This document shows, piece by piece, positions 19,419 to 30,782 of a DNA stretch of 64,000 bases (the first letter of the stretch is position 1; each line of letters begins with the position of its first letter). Both the position numbers and the translations under genes were made by a program. The notes beneath the pieces were generated by a model that was not told where the DNA came from, made no database searches, and saw nothing but the letters and a program-made list of their open reading frames with translations. The stretch is taken from assembly GCA_039566865.1 (NCBI GenBank), contig CM076954.1:10502001-10566000 (forward strand), written 5' to 3'. Source of the stretch: Aurelia coerulea. Its lineage: Eukaryota > Cnidaria > Scyphozoa > Semaeostomeae > Ulmaridae.

Positions 19419-22400
19419 CTATTTCCACCGAATCTTTTCCCTTATCAGTTTTTCCCAAGTCCTTGGCTTGCAGTAGCATAAAAATATATACGTGTTCTTG
19501 AAATAACCCTGGTCGAATGGATTTTCATCATCAGGAAAGTACTTCAAGTAACTTATCCTTGATCTTGACATGAATTCCCAGGTTGTTTGAGCTGTCAACA
19601 TCATATAGGAATGACAACCAAATAACAATATGACAACGATGAATGACAGAACGAGAAATATCATCACGCATAGGAACATCCAGTTGATTTTCAACCAATC
19701 TTTGGCCGTACTCTCATGTTTGAATGAATTCCTTAAGAAAAAATAAACATTATAAAAGCTACATCTGCACGGTATAAAAGAAAGGAATAGATCCTTTTTC
19801 CAAGAGGAAAATGAGATTGGAACAAGTGATTTTTTCTGCCGAATGATCAAAACGTCAATCGTATAAACTTCGAACATAAGCAATTTACCACACTGAACTG
19901 CCCATTCTAAACCTCAAACCTTGTATAGTAAAAGGTCTGTTTTTGTATGTACTCATATTCTTTAAAGTTATATTTTGCTTGTCGGTTCTGGTGCTTGTGG
20001 AGTTGAACATTGTCTTCTAACACAAACTTATAATTATCGTAGCACTTGAGCTTTCAGAAGAACGGCTGTACAAATCATCATAGTTCAGGTTCATGCTCTT
20101 CAAAGCAGAATAGAACGAGAGAAGAGAATCAGGATCAAAAAGTATGCTTTGTTAACGTCAGAAGCCTTGACTAAGCATTTACCATTGCCTTGAACTCTGC
20201 CAGGACCAATAACGTTATAACTAAACTGAGTATTTTCATGAATTCACTTCCGTTTATCAAACTTGTACCCTGCAACGCAATTGCATCTTATCGTTATTTT
20301 TTATTTTAGGGGTTCCTATGAAGCAAAACTCAAAATTATGAAAAGAATATCTACGAGGTCCTTACCAAACAATGAAGATAGTCCAGGCAACAAGTGACGT
20401 TTCCAATCCCAAAAATGCCCAAAAGAACTTGTGATTTCTTTCACCAATACATGTAGCTAACCAAGGGCAATGATGATCATACTTCCTGATACAATATCCG
20501 CATTCTTCACAATGCTTGGACCTGAGTGGTTGCAAAATTTCACAATACCCACAATGCCTGAGTTTCAATGCATTTCCTTCTGGTAGCATCATTCTACTTG
20601 TTTCATCTTCATCAGTTTTCTCACCTAAATTTGACAGCTCCATGGCACCTTCATCATCTTGATACTAAAATTCAAAAATTAACTTATTAGGCAAATGTAG
20701 CAGTTATTATTGGGCCTACCAACGAAAAATGTAAATATTTCATATAATCACATCTTAATTTTCCTGCAAGTTTCACTCTCTTGATTCGCTCTTTGCTATG
20801 CCGTTCACTGCATCAAGCTGCAAACAGTTTAGCTTGAGAGGCTTGTTATTGTACAAGTTTCGTAACATGAAACCATTAAAATGCATAATCCAGTAACAGG
20901 GTACGGGGGGGGTGTTGCTTTGTGTGACACTGCAACAATGCTGAGTATGAAGAGCATCTTTCAAGTCTTCAATCTTCAATAAATAAACTCCTAAAAATTT
21001 TCCAACCAATTTGGAGCATCAAAAGAAGTAAACTAACTCAAAAGCAAAATCAATACCGCAATCAAAAAGCAAGCCAATCCAGCTTTAGATTCATTCCGAA
21101 TATTGAATTTTCTTTGTTGGTTCAACAAATACAAAGCAATATACATATTCATAGGTAAGCAGCATGTAACAGAGGTAAGCAGGTAAGCACGTGACCATCT
21201 GCCGCAAAATGGGTTCACCAAAGCAATATCTTGCCCTGACGAGTCTGTGACAGAAATGAGTCAAACGAAATTGTGGTTTAGAAAGCTTCCGAGGTTCAGA
21301 AATAAAATTACAAACATCAGTTCTCTGAAATGATAATTCAGCTTTTACTGGTGTGGATGGTGATAAAGGGCAACCCAAGTAATTAGTTTTGTAAAAACTG
21401 ATCTGTTTTCCATAATCATTGTGATCTTTTGATATAGCTATTTTGGTGAAAATGCATCACTTGTAAGAACTGTCTGCTTTCCAAACAATGAAAATTAAAT
21501 GCATCCGTCACGGATATCAACTAAATAAATATCAAATCACTAAGTGTCTCCTATGGTCTATGGACGATTTTACTCAAATTCAATCACTATAAAATATTGA
21601 TTTCCTTCTCAAGTGACATTCTTAATTTTTTTCTTAACTTTTAATTTCACTCTTGCTCTATCTTTTACGTAACACCCCCAAGTAAATATTTACTCGATAC
21701 TCTTCATGGTATTGGTATTGAAATAGCATTTTTGCAATTGGTTATCAATAAACATGAGAAAACAAAAAAGATTGTTCCTTTTGAGCTCCAACACAATGGA
21801 AAGGTAGTTGATAGGAAAGATTTAGTAAATTTAGATGCTAAGCTTGTCAAGGCAGTGCCCTTTGGATCCTTCATCTTAACGTGATCAGAAGTCATGATTC
21901 CTTTGGCCTGGAATTATTGGGACTCAAACTACTTAGCCCTGAGATTGGCATGGCAGCCAAGAGTAATACAACTGAGCCATCACAGCTCAAATGCATGCCT
22001 CGTTTCAATATTTTTGCATGTATGTTATGACAGCTCAGCAGTCTGTGTAGAGAAATGGTGGGTCTACCATGGTTTAGAGGTTCAAACATCCATGAATACT
22101 GAATGAGGGCCAGATTTCAAAATCTTGCAAAATCCATTGTTACTAGAGTTGCTCTTAATTATCGAAGGAAAAGCCCAATTATGAATTTGACCAAACAAAT
22201 GTTTGCATCCGAGTTGCTTTTTCCTGTGCAACAAATTTCTAATGAAATAAATTACAAAGTAAATGGTATCAATAAGCGTTGGCAAAGGTTTTACATCTTT
22301 TTGTTTCACTTAGTATAATACCATTGTACAATGGAATGCAAAAATGGTACTGTGAAAAGAAGATGGTCATTAATGAGATGCTAACATTGGGAAAGAACAA

Positions 22401-22572
22401 ACCTTGCTGAGAACGTTGAGTCCACCTTCGACATTGATATTTGATATTCTTTTTGAGACATAGCCTGGACCAAGCAAACTTGCAAGAAAATAACCAATTA
22501 CAGCTGAGGCAACCAAGGCAAGATAACAAGCTGAATAAATCGATTTTCCTGTCTCCATTGATCTCCGCAGTT
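19419..22572 (-). CDS. ZDHHC12: ZDHHC12-like palmitoyltransferase, exons 2-4
   Basis: Three exons join in phase: 22,572-22,403 (after an AG acceptor, ending before GTTTGT), 20,664-20,366 (ending before GTAAGG) and 19,731-19,419 (stop at 19,421-19,419). Exon 2 encodes a membrane segment and LGPGYV. Exon 3 holds the Cys-rich domain (LRHCGYC ... HCEECGYC) with the catalytic DHHC in KYDHHCPW, then GERNHKFF and the start of a membrane helix. Exon 4 has two hydrophobic segments and TTWE, the TTxE motif, followed by NPFDQG. The order and spacing match vertebrate ZDHHC12, a Golgi/ER enzyme that S-acylates cysteines. About 259 residues are covered; a first exon encoding the initiator and first helix should lie above 22,580 and was not found. 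Orthology to ZDHHC12 rather than another small DHHC is inference. Confidence 0.82.
20665..22402 (-). other. Intron between ZDHHC12-like exons 2 and 3
   Basis: 1.74 kb bounded by GTTTGT and TTTTAG on the minus strand. It has short ORFs without recognisable similarity and no repeat large enough to name, apart from a G-run near 20,905. The 20,365-19,732 interval is the next intron. Confidence 0.6.
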
Positions 22573-22672
22573 CTACAAGGGAGTAGAAAGAATAGGAGAA
22601 TGTTACTGTAGGTTTTAGGTTATGGACCGGCAGTATGGAGATTCTAAAGCTTCTAGCAGTTGATACTTAGGG

Positions 22673-23250
22673 TAAGATGGGGGTAAAGTGAAATACAGGG
22701 TAAAGTGAACTACTCAGAACATTTGCACTTCTCTCCAAAAGTAAACATGCAATGAAAAAACAATTATGCGCAATGATTTGTTACATGTGCTCACAGAAAA
22801 TGAAAAATGTTTTGCAAAATAGTTTTTTTTTATTCAAATATAAAATTTTACAATAATCTTATATTCTACTATACCTATCTAAATTACTATACAACACTAC
22901 AGGTACGATACCATGGGGAGCGAAATACAATGACTACCTCATGGCCAATATATGACAACATGAAACATTAAACTGTATACAGACACATTACGAAACGACG
23001 AAACAATTAAAGATTAATGGATACTATACTAGATTCTGTCTCATATCAGATGCCAGGTCAGGGTTTAAATGGGTTGGAAGATGTCACGAGTGCAAATCAT
23101 TTAATTGTTGATTTAGGAAGGTAAAATGGCCGACATCTGACGTGAAACAGAATTTACAAAGGAAAGAGCTATTTACGATAAAGGATTTGGTGGTTGCTTA
23201 GTACATAGCTGTAATCTCAATAGATTAATCAAAGCGACCAGTTTCGTGGA
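22673..23250. mobile_element. Element end with GGGTAAAGTGAAC motifs (poorly bounded)
   Basis: TTAGGGTAAGATGGGGGTAA followed by CAGGGTAAAGTGAACTA matches, in reverse, the right end of the 38,452-39,393 element. The other end is not clear; GGAGGGTAAAGTTAATTC near 23,255 may be a degraded partner. Non-coding. Confidence 0.35.
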
Positions 23251-23492
23251 TGGAGGGTAAAGTTAATTCGAGTATATTTCTGTTCAACTCATCAGAAAGG
23301 TCTTGATCACCATACAATAAAAGATGTGTCAAAGAAACGTTTGAAAGATTGGTGATTACTCATCATTAAGAGGGGCTCACCAATGAACCCACCAAATAGG
23401 TTACATTAATGAACACCTCTCTGTAAGAAAGATTTTTATAAAATGCAGTCTCCGGGGGGCGAAGGGGCTGAAACGTACGACTGTCAATCGAT

Positions 23493-25760
23493 GTGTCAAT
23501 CGTGAAACCTCACACAACCTTACTTTCAATTTCAGACCACAAACTGGTGTACTGTGTCATCAACCTGCAACAAACTAGAAAGAAGCCACTTATAAAATAT
23601 TCAAGAAATTACAAAAACATGGACATCAATGGGTTCAGGGAGGCGTTAGAAACTACCCCTTGGTGGGTCAGTTCTGTGTTTGAAGAGACTGATGATGTAT
23701 TAAATGCTTGGGAGCTACTTTACAACAATGTAGTTGATGAATACATAAAAGTGAGGAAGGCAAAGGTGAGGACAGACTCATTACCATGGATAACAACAGA
23801 TATCAGGAAGATAATGAATAGGAGGTACAGACTGTTGAACAAATGGCAGAGAGACAAAGATCCGCAAATTCATCATCAGTACAAGGAGGCAAGGAATCTA
23901 GTAAGGAAAGAACTAAGAAAAGCTGAATCAAAATACTGGAGGCAAGAGTTTGAAAAAGCAGGAAATTCAAAGGAATTCTGGCAGACAGTTAAAAGGGTAG
24001 AAAGGAAGAAAGTTATAAAGAGACTAGGGCCAATTGAGGATGAAAATGGCCAAATTCATACAGAAGATGCCTCTAAAGCAGAAGTATTAAACACATTCTT
24101 TAGTAATGTGGGACAGGAACTAGCAGAAAAACTCCCAGAGAGTCAAAAGGAAAAGTATAGTTTTATAAATAGAATAACACCAACAATTGACAGTGTTTCA
24201 GTAGACAATCAGCATCTTAGTAAACAATTGGCAAAGATCAAGCCAGAAAAAGCCACAGGGCCGGATAACATCAGAGCAAAAGACCTAAGCATAGCTGGGG
24301 AGTTTATAATAAACGGAATAAGGGAATTATTCAACAAAATACTGCACCAAAGAGAATTTCCACAAAACTGGAAATGTGGCAAATTAAAGGTTGCCTATAA
24401 AAGCGGAATGCCAACCAACAGAGGCAATTATAGGCCACTATCCATGCTAAGCATATTAAGTAAAATGCTAGAGGGTCAAATCTGTAAACCAATTGACAAA
24501 CATGCAGAGAGGAATAAACTGTATAGTGCAAAGCAATGGGGATATTCTGAAGGAAAATCAACAGAAACTCTACTGTTACTTCTGACAGAAAAATGGAAGA
24601 CAGCTATAGACAGGGGCAAAGTAGTAGGAGTACTATATATTGATCTAAGGAAGGCTTTCGATTCAATAAGCCACGACATCTTGTTGGAGAAACTGAAAGG
24701 ATTTGGCATATGTGGAAATTTATTTGGAATAGTTGAAAATTACCTCAATAATAGGCAGCAATATACTGAAGTTAATGGATCAAGATCAAAGAAATGTGAA
24801 GTTTTATACGGAGTACCCCAGGGATCCGTACTGGGACCAAAGTTGTTTAAAATCTTTGTAAATGATTTACCAGACAACATCAATGATGGAGAGCTGTATA
24901 TGTTCGCTGATGATACTACAGCTTACTTTATAGGAAATACTGTGGAAGAGGTTATTGATGGTCTAAATAGAATAGCAGAAACAATACATCATTGGTGTAT
25001 TGACAACAAGTTGACTATCAATACTGAAAAAACTCAGGCGATGCTCATAACTGGACAAAAGTTTGTTGGACCCCTGAGGAGGCTGTCAATTGGAGGTGAA
25101 ACCATCCAGTTTGTAGACTCAGCGAAATGCCTTGGGGTTCATATTGATAAAGGCTTAAACTGGAGTAAACAAGTAAAATCTGTTGCCAAGTCTTTTAGTG
25201 CAAAACTATCGCAACTCAAGAGAATGAATTTTCTACAAAGAAAAGTACTAGAAGAAATTTATTACAAGTCGGTAATAACTGGGGTGGTTTATTGTATATC
25301 TGTTTGGGGAAACTGTGCCACAGCTAAGTTAAATGAAATCGAGAAGATACATAAGAGAGCAGCAAAACTGATATATGATGTGAAAAGGGGTGAGGATCCA
25401 CTAGAGGTAGCTAAATGGAAACCTATAAGCTATCTTTACAAAAGAAGAGTGGCAACAATAATGCACGAAGTGCATAGAAATGAGCTGAACGTAGAACTAA
25501 CTGAAATGTTTGAAAAGAATAAATGTTCTAAAACCAGGGGAGCAAACAACTATGTGATACCGAGGCCTAGAACAGAACATGGGAGAACATCTATCTGTTA
25601 TCGCGGTCCTCTTACCTGGAACAATCTACCTGAATCAGTTAAAACATTAAGTACTCCAGAATTAAAGAAGAAATTGAAATTTTGTGAACTAGAGAAAATT
25701 CACTATGGAAAGGAAGCATCAATTGGAACTAACAAGAAAGATGATTTTATTTATTTTTAG
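23493..25760 (+). CDS. LINE (CR1/L2-like) ORF2 fragment: endonuclease end, reverse transcriptase, C-terminal region
   Basis: A 755-codon intact frame begins inside the endonuclease, whose last motif SDHKLVYC is at residues 14-21, so the element is 5'-truncated and the first ATG is not a true start. RT blocks follow in order: GPDNIRAKDL, NYRPLSMLS, VLYIDLRKAFDSI, VPQGSVLGP and the catalytic FADDT near residue 470. The LINE C-terminal signature GPLTWNNLPESVK is near residue 700. The 3' UTR has AATAAA at 25,876 and a short (TATG)n tail ending about 25,912. The RT would prime cDNA on nicked chromosomal DNA. The unbroken frame suggests a fairly recent insertion. It lies antisense just upstream of the ZDHHC12-like exons, possibly inside that gene's first intron. 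Confidence 0.92.
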   Translation: MSIVKPHTTLLSISDHKLVYCVINLQQTRKKPLIKYSRNYKNMDINGFREALETTPWWVSSVFEETDDVLNAWELLYNNVVDEYIKVRKAKVRTDSLPWITTDIRKIMNRRYRLLNKWQRDKDPQIHHQYKEARNLVRKELRKAESKYWRQEFEKAGNSKEFWQTVKRVERKKVIKRLGPIEDENGQIHTEDASKAEVLNTFFSNVGQELAEKLPESQKEKYSFINRITPTIDSVSVDNQHLSKQLAKIKPEKATGPDNIRAKDLSIAGEFIINGIRELFNKILHQREFPQNWKCGKLKVAYKSGMPTNRGNYRPLSMLSILSKMLEGQICKPIDKHAERNKLYSAKQWGYSEGKSTETLLLLLTEKWKTAIDRGKVVGVLYIDLRKAFDSISHDILLEKLKGFGICGNLFGIVENYLNNRQQYTEVNGSRSKKCEVLYGVPQGSVLGPKLFKIFVNDLPDNINDGELYMFADDTTAYFIGNTVEEVIDGLNRIAETIHHWCIDNKLTINTEKTQAMLITGQKFVGPLRRLSIGGETIQFVDSAKCLGVHIDKGLNWSKQVKSVAKSFSAKLSQLKRMNFLQRKVLEEIYYKSVITGVVYCISVWGNCATAKLNEIEKIHKRAAKLIYDVKRGEDPLEVAKWKPISYLYKRRVATIMHEVHRNELNVELTEMFEKNKCSKTRGANNYVIPRPRTEHGRTSICYRGPLTWNNLPESVKTLSTPELKKKLKFCELEKIHYGKEASIGTNKKDDFIYF

Positions 25761-25881
25761 GAACTTATTTTAACAATTGTAATTAGCTCGTTTTTACTTT
25801 AATTATTTAGAAAACTTTAATTTGCAGGTCCACATCAGCACTTCTGTGCTGCTAACTATCACCTGCTTTAACAAATAAAGC

Positions 25882-25912
<31 letters not shown>

Positions 25913-26083
25913 GGCTCATCTTGTGCACAGTGAGAAGTTACGCCATCAAACGCATCATTTATCACGAACGATTGTTCAGAAACAAAAGATGACTTTACAT
26001 GAAGAGAAATTAACGATATGTAAATATCTCCTCTTGCAAAATGTTCATTGAAAATTCAATATTTTGTTCTATAGCCTTTGTTT

Positions 26084-26700
26084 TAAACTATGCCTTCAAT
26101 CGCTTGTCCAATTTCGCAATTGTTTTGTCAATTAATTGACGACTGAAGTTGTGAAGGGTCGCAACCACCCGTTTCTCAAATGCTGCAACATTTTCTTGGA
26201 CAAGCTTCTGCTCCAGGGCCTCTTTCCGTAACTCATGGCGAACATTTTAGACAACATTTTTGATTTGGATTGAGTTTAGGGGATCGTGGGGAATTTCTAC
26301 GACGTTTGCACTAATTTCTTTCAGCAGCACCTTTCTCACAGGCATCGATGTCCATTACAAAATAGTTCATGCCCCTAGCGTTTCTGTCTATCACTTTGCC
26401 TCTCTTCGGAGCCTTTCCAAGGTCATTTTTACAAACTCTGCAAAGTACTCTCCAGTCATATGCTCTACTTTTACCTACATCGTTCACCTATTCCCTATGA
26501 ATTGCACGGTACCTACTATTTCATGGCAGTTGTACACGCCCGCCATGAGACCTATTTGTAAGGTGTACTATGCCACTTTGCAAGATAACACATGTAAAAC
26601 TCTTTTTCCCATGCCTTGCAAGTATTTCCGGTCATATGGCAAGTTTCCTGCAGTAATAACTGCGCATTTCCGCAAGAGCCCTGAAATTCCTTCATTTCTC
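26084..26700 (-). pseudogene. Degenerate Tc1/mariner-IS630-like transposase remnant
   Basis: The minus strand carries conserved-looking pieces in broken frames: EYFAEFVKMTLERL, then FVMDIDACEKGAA, then EIPHDP followed by LNSIQIKN, then RHELRKEALEQKLVQ and SRQLIDKTIAKLDKRLKA before a stop. The order resembles the second catalytic Asp and the PPxSPDLNPIEN/Glu region of DDE_3 transposases with their C-terminal tail. Inactive. The uninterrupted plus-strand frame at 26,260-26,718 is judged incidental. Confidence 0.5.
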
Positions 26701-27096
26701 ATATCGATGACGTCATAATTTCATCATTAACGTTTTGAGATAATTTTTTAAACCTGCATGTTGATAAGTACACAAAACTGTATACTTATGCCAATTTTGG
26801 CTCACATTGATGCACTTTTTGAAAAATTGCCCTCTCCGACAATCCTTGCCAAAACTCTTGAAAAAAATCACACATTTTTGCGCAGCTCTCCCCCCTTCCC
26901 CCCTACAACGTTGGTTTCTTGTGCAAATACGCATTTCTCACGGGCACAAAAACGCAGCCAAAGCCATTTCCTTCATATTTGGTGATCAGTGCATCAGACC
27001 AACATTGTTCAGGGGGGCAGGGGGGTGGGAAAAAGAAAAACAGTAAGTTTCCTGCAATGTCTTCTGGATGCTTCGTCACACAAGAAAGCAGAGAAA
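26701..27096. other. Unassigned sequence 3' of the interrupted LINE
   Basis: No recognisable coding sequence. C/T-rich stretch near 26,886-26,910 and a G-run near 27,010. The LINE RT frame ends abruptly at about 27,100, before its FADD motif, so this sequence replaces the lost LINE 3' part. Confidence 0.4.
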
Positions 27097-27614
27097 TTAC
27101 ATGTTTTTTTCAAGTTGTTTTGGCAAGGATTGTAGATCATTTATATACACAAGGAAAACCAAGGGTCCAAGAATAGAGCCCTGGGGCACCCCTGCAGAAA
27201 TATCTCCCCAATTTGAACTCTGTCCATTCAGTACTGTCCTCTGCTTTCGATCCTTGAGAAAGCTTTGGATGAGAGAAAGAAGTTGTCCCGAGACACCACA
27301 TCGCTTTAATTTATAAATTAGACCATCGTGCCATACCCTATCAAATGCCTTAGAAATGTCAAGATACACAGAACGAACATCAAGGGGAGGGTTACAGTCA
27401 AAAGCTTTAAATATTGTGTGTGTTATTGAGAGTAACTGGTTGATGGTTGAGTCTCCTGGGCGAAAACCTGATTGATTTGGGTTAAGAAGTTCATGTGATA
27501 CAAGATGCGAGTAAAGAGAATCATATATGAGTTTTTCAAGTATTTTCCTAAAAATTGGTAAAAGAGAAATAGGACGGTAATTCCCCTTCAAATTTTTCTC
27601 ATTTTTCTTATGAA
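27097..27614 (-). pseudogene. Interrupted LINE, piece 3 of 3: reverse transcriptase core
   Basis: Encodes KGNYRPISLLPIFRKILEK, NQSGFRPGDST, SVYLDISKAFDRVWHDG and AGVPQGSILGPLVFLVYIND, which are RT blocks 2 to 4, then stops before the catalytic FADD. Its upstream continuation is at 32,240-32,790: joining the two restores an uninterrupted stretch ending IWEYANVVPVHKK just before KGNYRP, once the 4.6-kb insertion is removed. Confidence 0.88.
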
Positions 27615-28014
27615 CCGGTGTAGTATGCTAAAGTGTCCCCTGTGCGGAAGTGTACCCACCTGAAACGCAATGCGTTTCGTGACTCTATTTTGTGTGACCT
27701 CAACGGTATGCGTTTCATGACTGTAAAGACAATAACCAGGAACTGAAACGCATTAGCGTTTAGTGACCATGCACAAAAGCCATTAGATAGAAGCACTGAC
27801 TCATGAATGGGTTTGGGAGCAAGATCTACTACTCGCTATTGCAAAATAAGAGGGGTGGTCTTCAATCGGGGGGGGGGGCAATTGGGGGAAGGGTTGGGAA
27901 ACAAAACAAATGAAAATAAGTTAGAGCAAATACTTTGAAATTGAAATATTATTTAACACACTTTTAGTCACTTTCGCTTCAAACTTCAAATATACCCGGA
28001 CGAACTTTTTTCTG

Positions 28015-28112
28015 GGTTTCGGGTTTAGGTCTCGGGTTCAAGGTTTCGGGTTCAAGGTTTCGGGTTCAAGGTTTCGGGTTTAAGGTTTCGGGTTTCGGGT
28101 TTAAGGTTTCAA
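28015..28112 (+). repeat. GGGTTTCGGGTTCAAGG minisatellite
   Basis: About seven degenerate units of 15 bp, consensus GGGTTCAAGGTTTCG with a GGGTTTCGGGTTTAAGG variant. Telomere-like in look but not TTAGGG. Inside the Ginger-like insertion. Confidence 0.7.
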
Positions 28113-28259
28113 TTTGTAATTACCATTTTTGCCAGGGAAGCTCTAATGATGAAAATAAACATTTAACATAAACTGGGTCTAGGAAAGTGACGAATGTACA
28201 CCCACTAGTCCGGTAGCAGAAGGGGGGGGGGGGGGTAGTACCACCAAACGAGGTAATTT

Positions 28260-28850
28260 GTGAGACCAAGTGATTATGGTCAATTTTGGGGCGTAGAATT
28301 CGAATATCGATGTTCTCTTTATGGGGGAGGGGCTGTTTTTGAGATACGGGGGTAAATGCCCCCAAAATTGAAGGAAAATGTGTTACTGTTAAGACTCTTG
28401 ATGTACCCCTTTAAAAGTTCATTTTTAGCTTTAGAACATTGATAATGGCCCCATCCAGCTCATAAAAGGTACTGTTGAGGTTTCGGATCATTCTGGGGTA
28501 ACCCTGCCCCCAAATGGGGGCAACAAAGCAAGATGATTCAAAATTCACAAAAAGGACCTCACCATATCAATTCAGGGGTGTAGAACCCGAATTTCGATGT
28601 TATTTTGATGGGAGAGGAACAGTTTATGAAGTATAGGGGCAAATGCCCCCAAATAGGGGTCAAAGGTCAAACTCTTTTGGTAACCTTTGGTGCTTGTCAT
28701 TTCAAATCTTGTAATGATTCTCATAGAAAGATGTTATTTTAACAGGAAAAAGGGAGCTTTTGAGATATAGCGGCGAATGCCTTAAAAATGGGGTAAAGTT
28801 TGCTGTTGTCAAACGCCTCACTCAAAGCATAAACATCTTGATCTTCAGCT
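28260..28850 (+). repeat. Degenerate tandem repeat with GGGGTAAATGCCCCC cores
   Basis: Two to three degenerate units of very roughly 200-290 bp share GGGGCGTAGAATTCGAATAT / GGGGTGTAGAACCCGAATTT, TCGATGTT, then a GAGATA...GGGG-AAATGCCCCC palindrome. Non-coding. Confidence 0.55.
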
Positions 28851-30440
28851 ATGGGAAATGGAATTTGGGATCAATAAATTCATGAATAGCAATAGCTTAA
28901 TCTATTTGTTCAGGTTGTTACCTTCTTCTAACCCCGAAATGTTGCCCCGAATTTGGGGGCAACGAGAGAGATTATCTGTGTCCACTTCATGGTCGAAGTG
29001 CCTCATCCTATCAATTTCTGACAGTAACATTGCAACAGAGAGCCTTGTTTGGTCTACTGTGTTTACGGTTCAAACTTCATGCTTACCTATGGTTCCTTTC
29101 AATCAAGGGAAACGTTGGATAGTGCCCTCAGCCATGATCCTATAAAAAGGCTCTGTTGCAACATGTTGAATGGATCGTTAATAGACCAGTTCAGTAATAA
29201 ACAAATTCTGTAATCACCACAAGTTCATGTTACTCTATTTTTTACATTTATGGCCAATTTCCAGTTCCCTTGGACTTCGAATTCGCATCCAAATCCACAC
29301 TTCAAAGACGTTAGGACGATGGCTTACCATTAAATCATCCAATGAAATTACGTGAATCTATTCATGATGCTCTCTTGTAAAGAATAACGATGGTAGTGTG
29401 CCCGTTTGCACTTTCGGCTGCATTATTGTGATTTGCATCTTTCGTTGAGACTTTTCCGTTTGGAATCCTTCCTTACATGTCAAATTCGGATGCAATTGCC
29501 TGCCGATCGGTGAGCAAAAGATTCGGATGCAAAATCCTAAATCCAAAGGAACTAGCAAAGGGCTAACAAATCAGAACTTAACATATTGTCATTATTCTCG
29601 ACCATCTCTTCAATTGCTGGCATTAATCAGCAACTCTGCTATCCTTTCCTGGACTTAGGTGCAGCCTAATGTTTAGATGGGCTTATTTTATGGATAGTGC
29701 CCAATATGATGGCTTCGTTGCTTTAATAGTGCTTGAATCGCGCCTGAAGTGAAATAATTTTTGCCTGATTAGAGGGGCTATGCAGCACACCCCAGCCACC
29801 CGACTGTTATGCCAATACACTTCCTCTCTCCAATTTTATCATTATATCGGGTAATCAGCCTGATTGGCCTGGATAACCCAGCGATCAGGATTTGATGCAT
29901 TTCACCACATTTTGCAACAAAGTTTGCTGTCTGGTATGGTGGAAGGAGAGACAACTAATGCCATTTTCATATTCTTTCAATCTCCTAAATATATCTTTCA
30001 TCACTTTGTTTGATGAATACTGCTGCTTTCTTTCAAAACTTCTACCTAAAAGAAGTGCCAATCCATCCAGCTCTGGTCAGATATATCTTGCTTGACGGTT
30101 CCCTAAACAGCGAACAAGAAATGTACCTTTCATATGTTTCCACCAAAATTGTTTTCCTTTACGAAGAATACCGTAAAAGCTCTTGCAAAGAATACCCGGG
30201 AGGCTTGTGTAATTTTGGAAACCCGAGAGGGGGCTCGTTAGAAGGGAGGGTTATGCACCTTGCCAAGGATATAAACAATAGCTTTTTAGTTCCTATGCCC
30301 CATATTCTGTGGAGTCAACAGACAATTTCACGAGTCAAATGCTTTTTTGTCGTGGAGGAAAGCTTCTGTGGCATTTGTTTTTTCGTGATCATTCTCAATT
30401 TCTTCCACACGTCAATCGATGTTCCATTCTTGGCAGGGAC
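28851..30440. other. Non-coding interior of the Ginger-like insertion
   Basis: Only short ORFs, the longest 154 codons at 30,010-30,474 (+). I do not recognise any of them. No transposase motif seen. Confidence 0.4.
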
Positions 30441-30620
30441 GCCGGAGCGATGGCAGGGAAAGGGGGGCGACTAGGAACGTAAGGGCAATCGAGACCGAAG
30501 GCTAGCGAAGTGAGCCTAAAAATTGGGGGGTCCGGGGGTACTCCCCCGGGAAAATTTTTGTGGCCACGCCCTTTAGATTGGCTTAAAATGCTATCAAAAA
30601 TGTTTTAACGAACATTAATC
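30440..30620. mobile_element. hAT-like terminal fragment (GGGGGTCCGGGGGTA type)
   Basis: Contains GGCTAGCGAAGTGAGCC, GGGGGGTCCGGGGGTACTCC and GTGGCCACGCCCTTTAGATT, shared with 62,640-62,750 and, in reverse, about 61,990-62,140. It looks like the subterminal part of a hAT-like family. Confidence 0.5.
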
Positions 30621-30782
30621 ATGTTCTTTCACGAAATTATTCGGCTATTTCTCCATAAGTCCTCATTCCGAATCGCATAAAATCGCATGTTGCTTATTTT
30701 GAAGTTGCAATTGCCAGTCATTTTTCGTTACTGGTGCGTTTCTGATAAGGGAATGAAGCTATGGCGGCTTTTATATCAAGTA

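Noticed and set aside
26260..26718. 152-codon plus-strand ORF
   Set aside because: Its hydrophobic, motif-free translation lies opposite a recognisable transposase remnant.
28015..28112. Telomeric repeat
   Set aside because: The unit is GGGTTCAAGGTTTCG-like, not the animal TTAGGG repeat.
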